Below, one piece after another: positions 53,237 to 64,000 of a stretch of 64,000 nucleotides of DNA; the stretch's first letter is position 1; each line of letters starts with the position of its first letter. The stretch lies in the NCBI GenBank assembly GCA_002102555.1, contig MCFL01000029.1, positions 1-64,000 on the forward strand. The letters run 5' to 3'. The notes under the pieces were generated by a model that worked only from the letters and a program-made list of their open reading frames with translations, was not told the origin of the DNA and searched no databases. Source of the stretch: Catenaria anguillulae PL171 (lineage: Eukaryota > Blastocladiomycota > Blastocladiomycetes > Blastocladiales > Catenariaceae). A program made the position numbers and the translations under genes.

Positions 53237-54750
53237 TACAGCGAAAAGTCATCTTTGAGGTCACCGCTAACGGTGTTCTTACTACAACTGAATCGTCATC
53301 TATATTTGATCCAACAACCAGGTTTCTTTGACACAGATCCTCCTCGCCGACGAAGAATCATTCACCCATGTCCACAACCATTTCTTGGCCCCTCAACTTT
53401 ACCTCCAACCCAGCGCACTTCGCCCGCGTGGTCGTCTGCCACCACAAACCCATTCTCCATGCAGGCCTTGGATCCGCTTGCCGGCCGGTTCCGGGCCACA
53501 AAACTCGCAATCTTGTTGCAAAACACACCTCCAGCGTGCACATTGGCAGCTGTGGCCATTGCAAGAGAGTGGGCACCCAATTGGCGAAGCGAAAACGCCA
53601 GTACCGCAGTGCGACCCTTGCGGGTTGGCGGCAGCAAACTGGTCTCAGGAGTGACAGGCACCACATCCACAATGTTTGGCCGGAATTGAGCATTGGAAAG
53701 TGAGCGATTGGCCAAACTGCTCTTGATTTTTCTCTACTCACCGGGTCTACGTCACATGTCCAGGGAACTACGCAACTTGCGAACCAACCTTGGCTGTTGA
53801 CGTTGCTCGGTGCGCCATCGTTGGCGCGGCCTTGCAACGTGCGGCCCGATTCGCGCATCCCCGCTACAATGGCAGTTACATTGCGAAGGTGGGCGCCTTG
53901 CGTGACACGATGCAGACTTGGGAACGAGGTCGACGTTGCGTAACTCCCGTGCCACTAATCGAAAACACTAATGTTGTTCCGCTCCTGAGGGAGAAACAGA
54001 TCAATGGACCAATCAGGGACACCAAACCTGGGCTGCTGATGTTGTCTTAAGAACACAGTGCTGCAACCTCGTCAATTGTGCGGCAATCCTTGAACGAAGT
54101 CGTTGTGAACCCAAATCGTAAACTGGGCGTAAAAGTTTCCAAACTCTGCTCCTGCGAAAATATGTCACACAAGCGGCGAAACTTGGCGATGTTACCGCAA
54201 GAGATGGCACCGCGAACCGCCATTGCGATTTCGGCAGCTGCATCCCAGGGATACGGGGTATGTTGGGGCGGTGACCGTCACCATCAAGGGCTTGACCATG
54301 TCGAAGGGCATCGCGAATGAGCCCAGCGGTAGTGGATGGTGAATGGGGGGCGCCGAAGGTGTTGTAGCTGGCTGGTTCTGTTTCCGTATCGGCCACGGTT
54401 TGTCCCAGGCATGCTTTGTGTGGGCTACGTTCCATGTGATCACGAAAGTCCGCGAGCGTTGGGGACGACAATTGGCCGCGGGCAGTGAGGCGATAGGGAT
54501 CTCGCAACCGATCGACCGAAAGCGGCAATGCAAAAAGGAGAAGGAAGGGGGATGGTATACCTGGCTTGCGAGCGTTGGTTACATCAAAGACTCAAAGACT
54601 GTCAAGCAATCAGTCTGCGAACAAGATTCGCAGGGTATTCAGCCGGCTCGGCTCGGCGCCACATCGCTCTCGGCGGCATCGACCACAGCTCCCCTTGTGG
54701 GCGATTGTGAGAAGCGGCAACGAAATCCAACAATCTGTATTGATGTAAAT
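53237..54750 (-). other. Uncertain coding region, possibly a multi-exon or decayed minus-strand gene
   Basis: Several minus-strand open pieces have gene-like composition but do not connect cleanly. They are SLSNAQFRPNIVDVVPVTPE ending near 53362, HLRNVTAIVAGMRESGRTLQ near 53.85 kb, AAEIAMAVRGAISCGNIAKF to a TAA near 54.05 kb, and RSRTFVITWNVAHTKHAWDK near 54.45 kb. GT-AG pairs exist between some of them, for example around 53.72-53.79 kb. I do not recognise the family. It may be a secreted fungal protein with four or more exons, or a relic. No boundary is certain. Confidence 0.3.
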
Positions 54751-54754
54751 CTTG

Positions 54755-57150
54755 TTAATGGAACCCATGCAACGCTAGTTTTGTCCTCGCATACTCGGCC
54801 ACCACACTTGCGGCCTTCTTGTCCTTCTTTTTCTTGTTCATCCGCTTTCCCGCATCGTGCTCGACCGACTGGACGACCGCCCAAACCCACCCTGGATCCA
54901 AATCCGCCATGGCTTCCACCAGCTTTTGTGACCACTCGCGCTCGGATCGCGATCTGCTTGCCCAACGCTTTTGCTCCACCGCCCGCCGCACCCAGGCCTC
55001 CAACTCGGTCAGCAGCTGGTGGTCACTCGGCACACTTTGAGTCCATGGTAAACCTGTACTGATCCAGGCGGGTACAAGTACGGATTCGAGTACCTCTGGC
55101 AATGTGGAGCTGGGCAACTCGTGCGGGATTGGAAACACGCCTTGTCCCATCCGAGATAATTGGCGGGATATTGGACCGCCCGCCAATGTGTTTGTATCGC
55201 GTATCAAGTCGTCGCCGCACCTGCTGTCACGGTGGAGCACGCATGCAATGAGCATGGCCAGTTGCGAACGAGACAGCATGGATACAAAGTCGTCGGAAAT
55301 TGAAATGAGGTGGGAAAAGAGGGTGCAGATAAATGTCCGCTTAAGCCAGAGCTGAGACGCGGCGGTTGATGGAGTCATGGATTGAGGAGGCGTCCATTGA
55401 GCGAGCAGGTCGAGGGTGAGTGCGAGCCCCGTGGGTGAGTTCCACATCTCTACCGTCGTGCGTGCAATGATGGTACACCAGTCGTCTTCGCAAATGATTT
55501 GCTGAATGACGTCCACACCCGGCAAGACGGCAACGTGGTCCATGAGTGGGACAAATAGGTGTGGGTACTTGGAGCGAGTCGCGAAAAGTAGACGAATAGC
55601 GCTGCGATGATTGAAATCAAGTACACTGTGAGAATAATGTGTGCAGTTTGTGTGCGCTTGACGAAAGAACGAACCCGAGTGTGTCGCCTCGAGTACCGCC
55701 GCCGTGCTCCCCATCGCATCCACAATTCTCGCGACATGCATGTCGTCACCATCCCCATCTTCTTTGTGGCCAAGCACCATGGCCCGCAACCAAACCAGCG
55801 GCCAATCGTCCTTGCCCACATACCCTTGGCTCACTGCATAAGCGAACACTCGGCCCTCTGGGTCGTGTGCCATGTCCCGAATCACATAGTCGACCACCAC
55901 ATTTGCCCGTGCCGCCTCGTCCATCTCGACATCGGCCTCTTGAATCAGCCGCAAAAACGTGATGGGGTCCTTTGTCGCCCGTGCCCACGGACTGCCCGCA
56001 TCCCTCACCAGCATGGGATACTTGCTTCGGAGCACCTTTGCCAACTCAATGACACGGTTGACACCGCCGGATCGATCGGGCGTGGCGCACACGTCCTCGA
56101 CCAGCTGGTGCAGCTCGGGCCGCAAGTCGTTTTGACACAACCACCAATCCAAAACGTATCGGTGGCCACTGCGCCAAACACATCCACACAATGTCGACCA
56201 GCTCGCTCGACAGCTCGTACAAGCTTGCCAAGAGCAAAAACGCCGACAAGGAAATGGGCGGATCCGGGTCGACGCCATAGTCTTGGACCCAATAGTCGCT
56301 AAAGTGGTTGCGCAGCACGTGGCGGTTGTCTATGCAAAAGATGGTGAAGTAGGATGCGGGCAAGCACAGATGGCGAAGGGTCGGGTCGGCGTCGACAAGT
56401 GTGGTGAGCGTGTGGCGAAAGTACGACAATGACCTGAACGGAGAAAGTAGAAGAGAAGCAAGAACAGGTCGGGGACAGGTTGCCACCACTTTTGTTGTTG
56501 TCGACTTGGACTCGGAGGTGTTTCGGTAAAGGTCATTTCGGGTTCGAGGACGAGGGCGTATACGGTGAGCCGACGACGCACGCGGCGGATTTCGATTTCG
56601 ACTGGTTCGGTAGCTGTCCAGTGTTTCCATTGACGCAAGAGTGGGCTGCGTGTTGGCGAGAGCAGGTATTCCTCGACGTACTGGTCGTTGAACAGAGCAT
56701 CTTGACTGCTGGATGATGAAGATGGTGACATGGCCGCAGCGTATCGGGTCGGATCCGAGGTAGGGCGCGGCAAGTAGACGCGCAGATAGTAGGCCAAGTG
56801 CGAGTCGACGAGTGCGGGCGAGTATGGGTACTCGATATTGAGGTGCTTTGTGAGCCAGTCGTCACCATCATCTCCGCCGTTGGTCTCGCCGTCGCCATGG
56901 TAGAGCGTCACATCGTTGCCAAGACCAAGGAGAACGCGGTTGCGCCATGCCCAGCCAACCTGCAGGGCAATACCGTTGGCCGAGGCAATGGATCGGTAGA
57001 GACGCCTACAGGTTGCGGGCAACACAGGTCGCGGGCGGGTGAGGGCAAGGCGAGCAGCCAGAGCTCTTGCGGCAAAGTGTCGTCTAGACCAATGACCCAG
57101 TTGGCATCATTGGTTGGTTGTGCATTGAGTGTGTGTGCATAGATTTTATC
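54755..57150 (-). CDS. Large F-box-like/WWL-related protein, frames partly unresolved
   Basis: The 3' frame (56278-54755) ends HGFH and contains YVLDWWLCQNDLRPELHQLV, one WWL-type unit. Long helical segments follow (ADVEMDEAARANVVVDYVIR, LISISDDFVSMLSRSQLAML) with a very basic end (KRMNKKKKDKKAA). Upstream, in a second frame, come YFTIFCIDNRHVLRNHFSDY and ASLYELSSELVDIVWMCLAQ. A first segment with TLPQELWLLAL and TCRRLYRSIA looks like an F-box. Frame changes near 57.03 and 56.17 kb are not resolved by clear introns; one near 56.42-56.46 kb may be spliced. The start is unresolved. It probably belongs to the same broad F-box/repeat class as other genes here. The reading is moderately supported as a gene and weakly as a family. 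Confidence 0.55.
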
Positions 57151-57924
57151 ATTCAACGTCGTATCATAGCGGTCAGAGAGTGGACAAAGTGTCGCAGCTG
57201 ATGACAACTCGTAAACAATTAATTCAATGTTGGAGTCGCGGTGTTCGCCAGATACGCTCCACTGAGAGAATAGCCCCGAGAGTGTCAACACTTGAGGGAA
57301 ACGCACCACATATTATTGATGTGAAGCTGTTACCATGCAGAAAAGTGTATGCTTTTGTCACGGTGGAGTCACGTTTGTTCCATCCATGAGGGTCAAAGTA
57401 AATATAAGCGCAGGGTGGGTCTGCTCGCGAAACCTCAATCTTGAATTGTGCAGATGGTCAACGATGGAGATGCCGTGTGAACTCGAGTAGTGTGTCTCTG
57501 CCTTGCGGGCAACCAGCATGAATATGTCGTCCGTCGTCCTTCAGGAGAGTCAATGCAATAATGCACAACGCAATGCCCGACCCTCCTCCTCCTCGCCCTC
57601 TGCGGAACCACCCAGTCATCTTCGTCGCCCAGTCGGCGCATTGTAGACCGCCGACACGACCAGACTGCCATAATGCAGCTTTGCCCAGTGCATCTTTGCC
57701 ACCCTCCTCTGGGTCAAGATCGGGCACGAGCGCTCGCCACCGGTCACATGCACAATGGATACCGCCCTCACAGCGGGCTCGACACGGCCACCATCAAGGA
57801 CAACCGTCTCTCACTTCCGACAAGCCTTCTTCGACTTGCGTGTCCGAGCCCAAGTCGGGCCATGCTCCTGACGACAGCGACACTGGTGATGGTGATGACG
57901 ATGTATTCCTTGCCGCCTTGACCT
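57151..57924. other. Spacer, may contain 5' exons of the next gene
   Basis: Between the divergent F-box/WWL-like gene and the plus-strand gene at 57925-58672. Overlapping plus-strand frames (57561-57921) include VSHFRQAFFDLRVRAQVG, which could be an upstream exon of that gene, but splice sites are not clear. Confidence 0.4.
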
Positions 57925-58672
57925 CGTCGCCCTTCCTCTTCTTTCACACATCGTCCGTCCCAACCCTCCTGTCCACCTTGTCTCCCGTCTCGCCTGCTCC
58001 GCCCCTCCCGACTCCTTCACTCACCTCGTCTCACTCTTGCCCGAAAACACCCTCTCTCCACACCCAAAATTCCCTTCCATCTCCTTCCTTACCTCACGCC
58101 TGCCAGCCGCACTCGACAACACGACTGTGCAAGACCGCGTCAAATGGCTTGCTGCACCCGCAAACTATGGCGGTCCCGGCGTGCTCATGGACTGTTATCA
58201 TTTCGCATACGGCCAAGGCATTCCGGCATCCGAGCTCGCTGCGCACATGCGCCACGTGCGTGACGCCATTGCGCAAGTATGCGGCCCAGGGTCGGCCGTG
58301 GTGCCGAGTGACATGTGGCGCGAGGCTAAAGTCAAGGTGATGGAGGGTCGCTTGGCAAGTATGGGGTTGCAGGATGAGCATCGGGTCCAAGTTGGGTGGC
58401 TTGAGAATGCTGCAGGCGACAGGGTCGCGGTGCGCAAGGTAATTGAGGCGTGCATGTCTCGCCGCGGGGGTGGATTGATGTTGGCCGGTCCTACTCGTGG
58501 ATTGTTGGACAATCACGAAAAGGATGGAACGGCGGATCCTGGGTTTGTGTTGAGGTGTAGTGGGGATGATGGGCGGCAGCTACGACCAAAAGCCATGGAT
58601 TGTATGCAAATGCAAATCGACTCGGTTTTTATTTGCATTGTTGAAGGATGTGAAACTGCACTGAATGACTGA
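57925..58672 (+). CDS. Unrecognised protein, 3' part
   Basis: One frame is open from about 57.91 kb to the TGA at 58670-58672 and has a consistent protein-like composition: DSFTHLVSLLPENTLSPHP, FLTSRLPAALDNTTVQDRVK, APANYGGPGVLMDCYHFAYG, ELAAHMRHVRDAIAQVCG and HRVQVGWLENAAGDRVAVRK. The ATG at 58037 would be too late, because conserved-looking sequence extends upstream, so 5' exons are likely missing. No signal peptide, membrane segment or known domain is visible. The last 35 residues (MQMQIDSVFICIVEG) look atypical; an intron or earlier stop may exist. It is convergent with the DUF4139 gene B. Confidence 0.5.
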
Positions 58673-58755
58673 ATGATGGGCTCAGCGCCGATAAAAGCAA
58701 CATGGAGCACATGGACACATAAAATTGATAACGAGAAACAGGCACTTGGCTCACT

Positions 58756-61080
58756 TCACATGCCAACCATATCAAAGCCCTTCTTGACCTCGACCCGGTA
58801 CGCACACACAATCTCGACTGTGCCCTGAGCGGGAACCTCGACCGTCCACTCAATCACACCCAAGTCCTTGTACATCTTTGGCGGGCCAGCCACCTTGCCC
58901 TCGTCCGCGGCCTGAGCCTCGGCTGCCACCGGGGCACCCTCCTTGCCCTTGCCCTTTGCGCCCTTGTCCTGTGCCTCCTTTTCCTTGATCTCCGCCTCCT
59001 CCTTGCTCTCATATACAATGAGCTTTCCAGCTGCTGCTCCACCACCAGCTGCCTTTTTCGCTTCTTTGTCACTGGCAGGTGCCGGGTCCACCATGGTCAC
59101 CACGACCGACTGATGCATGCTGACTGGGACCTGGTCCGACACGGTCACGAGCGTGGGTTTGTTGTTTGCCTTTTTGTTTTTGATGACAATGCGTTGCGTG
59201 CAGTGCATGGCAGTGGAGCCTTCGGCAACGGCGGCACTGGAGCCATCCGATGCACTCGTGCCGGAAAACAAGCTACCCAGGAGACCGCCTTGCGCTTTGC
59301 CGAGCTCGGTAACGCGGTCGAGCGGCTTGTACAGAATGTCGAGCGACGGGTCGGTGCCGAGTGAAAGGGTAAATTTGGATTGAGGCAGGACGAGCTGTGC
59401 ACTTTTGTGTGAGCAGACGAATACACACAATTTGGCGAATCAAGACGATGGACAACGTACGGGCAATGACGACTTGTTGATGAACGACCCGTCCAAAAAC
59501 ACATTGCATCCCCCGCCACCAAGCAACGTGTACTCTGACGTGTTTGTCACCTCGCCCACTAGGTACGCCGCGGCCGCGAGTTTTGGGCAACTCACGTGCT
59601 TGAGCTCAATGGGCATGTCAACCCGTGCCACATTAACGCGATGGCCCTCGGATCCCGTTGGAATGGTGGCCAGCGTCGGTAAAATGAACGTGGCTGCCAC
59701 GGCGCCTGCGGTTGCCGTGGCCGATGCCGCCAACGCTCCGGGATCCTCGCCATACGTGTCCGAATCTTCGTCTTCGTCTTCATCTTCAATCGTTGCGTCG
59801 TACTGATCGTAACGAACACTGGCCATCCTTGCCGACTCGCCACTTCCGCCGCCGCCAAATGAAAATCCGCCCTTTTTCTTCATCTTTGCGCTATGCAGAA
59901 ACACGGGCTGCACGGGCGGATCGGCCTTGCGCACGTACCAGGCCGAGTCGTATGCGGGCGGCTTGCCTGCCGTGGTGTTGGACACGGTGGCTGTCGACAG
60001 CGTGAGCTGCGTGTCGATCCAAGGGTCCGTGGACCGTTGCGTGATGCGCGCGGCGTATGTGAGTTGGAGTTGGGAGCGGGTCGAGGACACGCGGCAGTCG
60101 TAAAAGGGGATCCAGAATGCGTTCGGGACGACTATACATATACACACTTGGGCGGTGAGGACATGGGTTCGAGCGGACCGAAAGGAGACGAGGTAAGAAA
60201 ACGCGTATGTACTGTAGCTAACGACCAAATCCACGTTGATTTCTTGGTCTTGCCCAGCGGCTTCCTCGGCGGGTTTGCCATCTTGACCCGCGGCGGCATC
60301 GTCGTCGGCCAATCCGTTGCCGGGTTGCACAACAACCACAATGGAATAAACCTCCTCAAACCTGCCCTCGCCCCTCCTCTTGACCTTGCTTTCATTCTCA
60401 CTGATCCACGCACTCACCTCCTGCACTTGCTTTTCCTTCTTTTCGCGGTCGCGCCGGATCGAAATCTTGCGGTGAGCCAAATCCTGAGCGCGCGACTCGA
60501 ACGCAGGCAGAAACTGGGTAAAGAAAGTGGGGGGATCCACAACGACTTTTGAGCCCGTGGGCGGCGTTTGTTCGGAAACAAGCGTCGAGGGCGGGCCGGG
60601 CTTGACGACGGTCGAAGCAAACTTGGACAACGTGTTGATGTGATCATCCACGAGCGCGGATTCGGCGAGCAATTCGGCCACATCAAGGTTGAGCTTTTTC
60701 AATTCGGCACGCTTGTCCTTGATTTTCTTGACCAGGTCTGCCTCGCTACCCTTATCGTCCTCGCCCTCCTCGTCATCATCTACGGGTTCCATGGCACGCA
60801 CAAACTGGACATCGGCCACAATGGCGTTGCCCGACGCCACCTCGACGCGGATCGAGTCCTGGGCCAAGTCGCCGGGCACGCCGCGTAGCTTGATTTCCGA
60901 GGTGCCGCGGGCAGGCAAGCGCAGGCGCGACAATGGGCGCGACACTTCGGCACGGTCCGAGTACACGGTGGCCGAGGAGACGGGGTGGGCGCGTGACGCC
61001 AGGATCACGAGGTGTGGAGCGGCGTTAGGGGTGGGGCTGGCGGCGTTGGCCGAGCCGGGAACGCGGGCGGTGGATGTCAT
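58756..61080 (-). CDS. DUF4140/DUF4139-family protein B
   Basis: Three exons (61080-60213, 60131-59461, 59394-58756) join in phase to 725 residues; introns are 81 and 66 nt. The N-terminal DUF4140 signature (SATVYSDRAEVSRPLSRL, then LRGVPGD) is followed by a coiled coil (LVKKIKDKRAELKKLN). DUF4139 starts at VSYIVPNAFWIPFYDCRVSS and continues with LTYAARITQRSTDPWIDTQL. The C-terminal half has INKSSLPLVLPQSKFTLSLG, RIVIKNKKANNKPTLVTV and EIVCAYRVEV. A Lys/Glu/Ala-rich insertion (EEAEIKEKEAQDKGAKGKGK) near the C-terminus and an acidic EDEDEDED stretch are specific to this copy. The first DUF4139 intron is at the same codon as in paralogue A at 6151-8602, so the two share ancestry. Function of the family is unknown. 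Confidence 0.9.
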
Positions 61081-61389
61081 GGTGGGTGGGTGAGTATCAC
61101 GTCACGGTGTTTGCTTAGCGTGCAGCAAGTAAATACACTTGGCCTGCTATTGTCATATGTCCTGCGATGTAAATATGAAGAGCTTTAAAAATTGTATCGC
61201 GTCCAAGTCACTGATCACTGATCACGGCCAGGCCAACTTTGGATGCCTTTCTGCTTCGATAAGTATATCCTCTGCCCACGATTGTTTACGGCTGTCATCA
61301 TGCATCCGTACGTATTGCACCGTCAACACAGAACATGACCATACTACATATCATTGTAAATGCTTGACTCGACGCAAGACACCACCATC
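61081..61389. other. Divergent intergenic region, DUF4139 B / WWL C
   Basis: About 300 bases between two divergent genes, expected to hold both promoters. AT-richer than the flanks. Confidence 0.5.
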
Positions 61390-62909
61390 ATGACAACCGC
61401 CGCTGAGGCTGAGGCTCGGGAGCATCACCATCACCATCACCTCCAACGCCACTGCCTCTTGACCTGGCCGAACTTGTGCTGGTCCACGCCATCCGTGCCA
61501 CTCCCTCCATCTACATATCCTACTTCACTCGCCACCAGCTCGCCTTGCTGCACGCCCTCGGGCCGCGGCACCTGTTCCCGAGCATCACGGACGCCCTCCT
61601 GTGCCAAGCACACCGCATTCACGTGCCAGACATCTGCGACGCTGGCGACACTTGGCTGCTCGGCAAACTGCTCGATGTGCAAGTCCCCAACCCTCGGCGC
61701 CACATCTGGGTCGCCAGGCACAAACTGTACCCACGCTCGCAATGCATGCTCGAGGGCGCCAGCTCCCGCGGCGATTTCGATACGCTTGGGTATTGGTTTC
61801 GACTGGCAACCCTCGGGGCTGCACGCACAAGTGTGCCTGTGCGAATCACGGGGGCAATGGCCCGCAGAGCCATTTTGGGGGCAGCCCGGAGCCACCGCTT
61901 GGATGTGATCAAGTGGCTGCTCGATATGATTCCAAAGGTATCTTTGACCAGCGACGAGCAGCGCACGTGCTGGATGCTTGCCTATGCGGGCGTCAAGGCA
62001 ACGTGTCCTCGGTTTCTCAACTGGATGCTATTTAACTGTGTTCCAGGAGACGCCTCGGGATGCCCCGTTGCTGCCACTGCTGCTGGGTCATGTCTCTGGT
62101 GCTCGCCCATTCCCACTGGCCTGTTTTCTGGCACCAAAGTACACATTCAAAACTTTGTCACGACCATTTGCAAGTTGGGCCACGCCAACTGCTTCCGATC
62201 CATTCTCGCCCTCGGTAATCCCCAACAAGTCCGGTCCTGGATCCCGCATCATGCACTTCTTGTTGCAACCAAGGACTCGTCGCTTGCACATCTAAGCATT
62301 CTCGATGTTTTCTTTCAAGAATACTCTGGACCTGATATGCCAAAGTTTCGCGTGTGGGATGGCGTTGGGATCAACGTACGTGAACATCTGCTGGCGCTGG
62401 ACACGCAGGGCCAATTGCTTTCGCAAATGGGTTTGGACGAGGTGAGCCGCGCAGGCCAGGTGTGGATCATGGACTGGTGGTTGGCTCGGTTTCGCGAAGC
62501 AAAGTTGCCGTGCTTGCGGTATTCCAGCAAGGCGTTCAAGTTCAAGTCGAGCCAGGCGGGCGTCAAGTCAATTGCATGGTGGCTCGCCTCGGGCCTGTTG
62601 GATCAAGAGTCCATGGTCGTCAACGTGTGGGTGTATTGTTTCTACGGCTGGTACAAGTTGGTCGAGATGTTGGTTGACGGCCACGTTCAAGTGTCGTTTG
62701 CACCGATTCCCACGCGCACAACCTGGGTGTGGCCCAGGATTGAAGAAAGCAACCAGCGGGTGGCCGCAAGGATTCAACGGTGGTGGGAAAGCTCAGGGAT
62801 GCGTGAAAAGACGGGCTTGGACCGATTTCAGTCCTTGGACTATATTGGCCCGGCTGGCGCGAGTAAGGAAAACGTGTGGAATTGGAGTCGGGTGTTGGAG
62901 AAATCATGA
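61390..62909 (+). CDS. WWL-repeat (divergent ankyrin-like) protein C, N-terminus unresolved
   Basis: The frame from about 61445 to the TGA at 62907 encodes a relative of WWL gene A: PLDLAELVLVHAIRATPS, then AGDTWLLGKLLDVQVPNPRR, DTLGYWFRLA, DVIKWLLDMIPK, VSRAGQVWIMDWWLARFREA, SIAWWLASGLLDQ and IQRWWESSG. No ATG opens this frame upstream. The ATG at 61390 leads in another frame through a caccat repeat, so one base is missing or extra near 61.42-61.45 kb, or a first exon lies further up. Repeats are presumably for protein binding. It is more diverged from A than copy B is. A T35 tract follows the stop by 23 bases. Confidence 0.78.
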
Positions 62910-62930
62910 GTTATCTTCACATTGCAAATT

Positions 62931-62966
<36 letters not shown>

Positions 62967-63703
62967 CATGGAAATCGCATCCTGGATCAAGTTTTAAAAT
63001 TGTGTGCCCAATGACGATTCCGTCCCTGCAGCAATCACCCCTGGCCACGACTTCGCCGTTCGACCGTGATGCGTGCTGAGATTCACCCGTCACTACCTAC
63101 CATAAACATAGGAGGAAGGACTCGGCTGTTTGAGGAAGATGCGCTGAAACACTGAGAGAGCACAGCGAGGATGGACTTGGAGGACTGTGCGTTGGCGGCC
63201 GACATCACAGCAGAATTTTTGCAAAATGGACTGGTGACTCAATTCAAGTCGCTATTTGGATTGTGATCATACAGATCGTGAGACATCATTGGGCAAAGTG
63301 ACTTGGTGATCTGCAACCGCTTTTTCAAGTTGTAGCCCTGAGGTTTTCCCGTGTTGCGGATTGAGTCGTCTTGTTTGTGGTTTTTTGGTTTTGGTCACCG
63401 ACCACCAGTTGAGTCGTCCTTGCCGCCACCGACTCGCCAGTGCATTCAAGCTGCCAGCCCGCGGAGAATCCCATGCACAGCTTGCTGCTTTCGGTTGCTG
63501 GCAAACTCAAGTCGGGAATAAGAAGGTTCAGCACCCCGTTGCCCTTTGCCGTTTACAGTTGCTTTTGACATCGCCTCCCTCCTCCAATCCCCATCCATCG
63601 TGTCGATACCCCGACTGGGCCATTCCTCATAGCAGCACTCATGCTGAGTGTATCGAGCAGTCAATCGTCCTCAAAACTTGTTAAGACCATTCACGCACTC
63701 ACC
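62910..63703. other. Intergenic, no supported gene
   Basis: After the T tract (62932-62966) there is about 0.7 kb without a convincing gene. A 107-codon plus-strand frame (63361-63684) lacks a domain. Confidence 0.45.
62932..62966. repeat. Homopolymer T tract, 35 bases
   Basis: An uninterrupted T run 23 bases after the stop of WWL gene C. It may be a slippage tract or the poly-A tail of a minus-strand retro-insertion. No target-site duplication was seen around it. Confidence 0.95.
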
Positions 63704-64000
63704 ATGGAGCCTCTTCCTTCAAGTTCATTCTGCGCCTCTGAGGCCGGCTGGGTTCTGCCCTCACCAACCCGTGTCATGGACGTAACATTGTGCACTCAGA
63801 ATGCGTATGTTTTCCACATCTTGCCATGTATTCACCCTGCGCAATGCTCGTTTATCGAGGCACCACAGGCCAAAAACTGACGGACCGGATGTGTTCGTAC
63901 ACCGGCGACCCCCAGTCTGTTGACCCCCATCCTGTCGGGAGTATTTATCGCGGTTGCCTTGGTTCGCATCGGATCGCTCCTTCGCTCGCATGCACGCCTT
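63704..64000 (+). CDS. 5' end of a membrane protein, cut by the window edge
   Basis: The ATG at 63704 (in a caccATGG context) opens MEPLPSSSFCASEAGWVLPS. A GTATGT donor at 63805 pairs with a CCCCAG acceptor ending at 63915 (111 nt). Splicing keeps the frame and yields TPILSGVFIAVALVRIGSLL, a likely transmembrane helix, open to the window edge. No family can be assigned from this fragment. Confidence 0.45.

Noticed and set aside
61411-61440. Six-histidine stretch at the start of WWL gene C, like a tag
   Set aside because: It comes from a caccat microsatellite in a frame that does not continue into the gene; the gene frame reads Ser-Pro there.
1-64000. tRNA, rRNA or retroelement sequences
   Set aside because: No A/B-box pairs with a cloverleaf, no rRNA-like blocks and no reverse-transcriptase or integrase motifs could be supported by eye; a tRNAscan-type search would be decisive for tRNAs.

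Overview
The window looks like nuclear DNA of a zoosporic fungus, most likely Blastocladiomycota (Catenaria/Allomyces type). It is GC-rich and compact. Genes carry short GT-AG introns, mostly 56-113 nt, often starting GTACG or GTATG. Several proteins carry divergent ankyrin-like repeats with a VLDWWL-type core ('WWL repeats'), which I remember as strongly expanded in that phylum. The lineage is an inference from gene content and was not tested by any search.

Layout. 0-9.9 kb, all minus strand: an ankyrin-repeat protein, a soluble 5'-nucleotidase-like phosphoesterase, a DUF4139-family protein and a lysine/asparagine/glycine-rich membrane-anchored protein. 10.8-16.5 kb, minus: a CAP-domain membrane protein and a five-exon, about 1,454-residue protein that joins a helical N-terminus (possibly MLKL/HeLo-like), a DM9-like middle and WWL repeats. 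17.1-18.3 kb: a DNA transposon with 115-bp terminal inverted repeats and a 10-bp flanking direct repeat. 18.9-28.8 kb: a second, probably GPI-anchored 5'-nucleotidase, a membrane/coiled-coil protein, MLH1 and an S1/P1 nuclease. 29.1-41.6 kb: two F-box-like paralogues and two WWL-repeat paralogues interleaved with an H3K9-methyltransferase-like SET gene. 42.1-44.7 kb: an importin-alpha-like ARM protein. 45.7-51.0 kb: a BTB gene cluster with one readable copy and four broken ones. 51.3-64.0 kb: an unknown gene, DPH7, an F-box/WWL-like gene, an unknown gene, a second DUF4139 gene, another WWL gene and the start of a membrane protein at the right edge.

Recurrent themes. (1) Local paralogy: paired 5'-nucleotidases, DUF4139 genes and F-box genes, several WWL genes, and the BTB cluster. 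(2) A plausible extracellular nucleotide-salvage set: the S1/P1 nuclease would release 5'-mononucleotides that the two 5'-nucleotidases could dephosphorylate. (3) Many coding regions change frame by one base. Some changes are explained by introns. Others, including one in a G run in the conserved DPH7 gene and a string of single-base deletions in one WWL copy, look like sequence errors or young pseudogenes. I saw no rRNA, CRISPR, retroelement or virus-like sequence, and no tRNA that I could support by eye.
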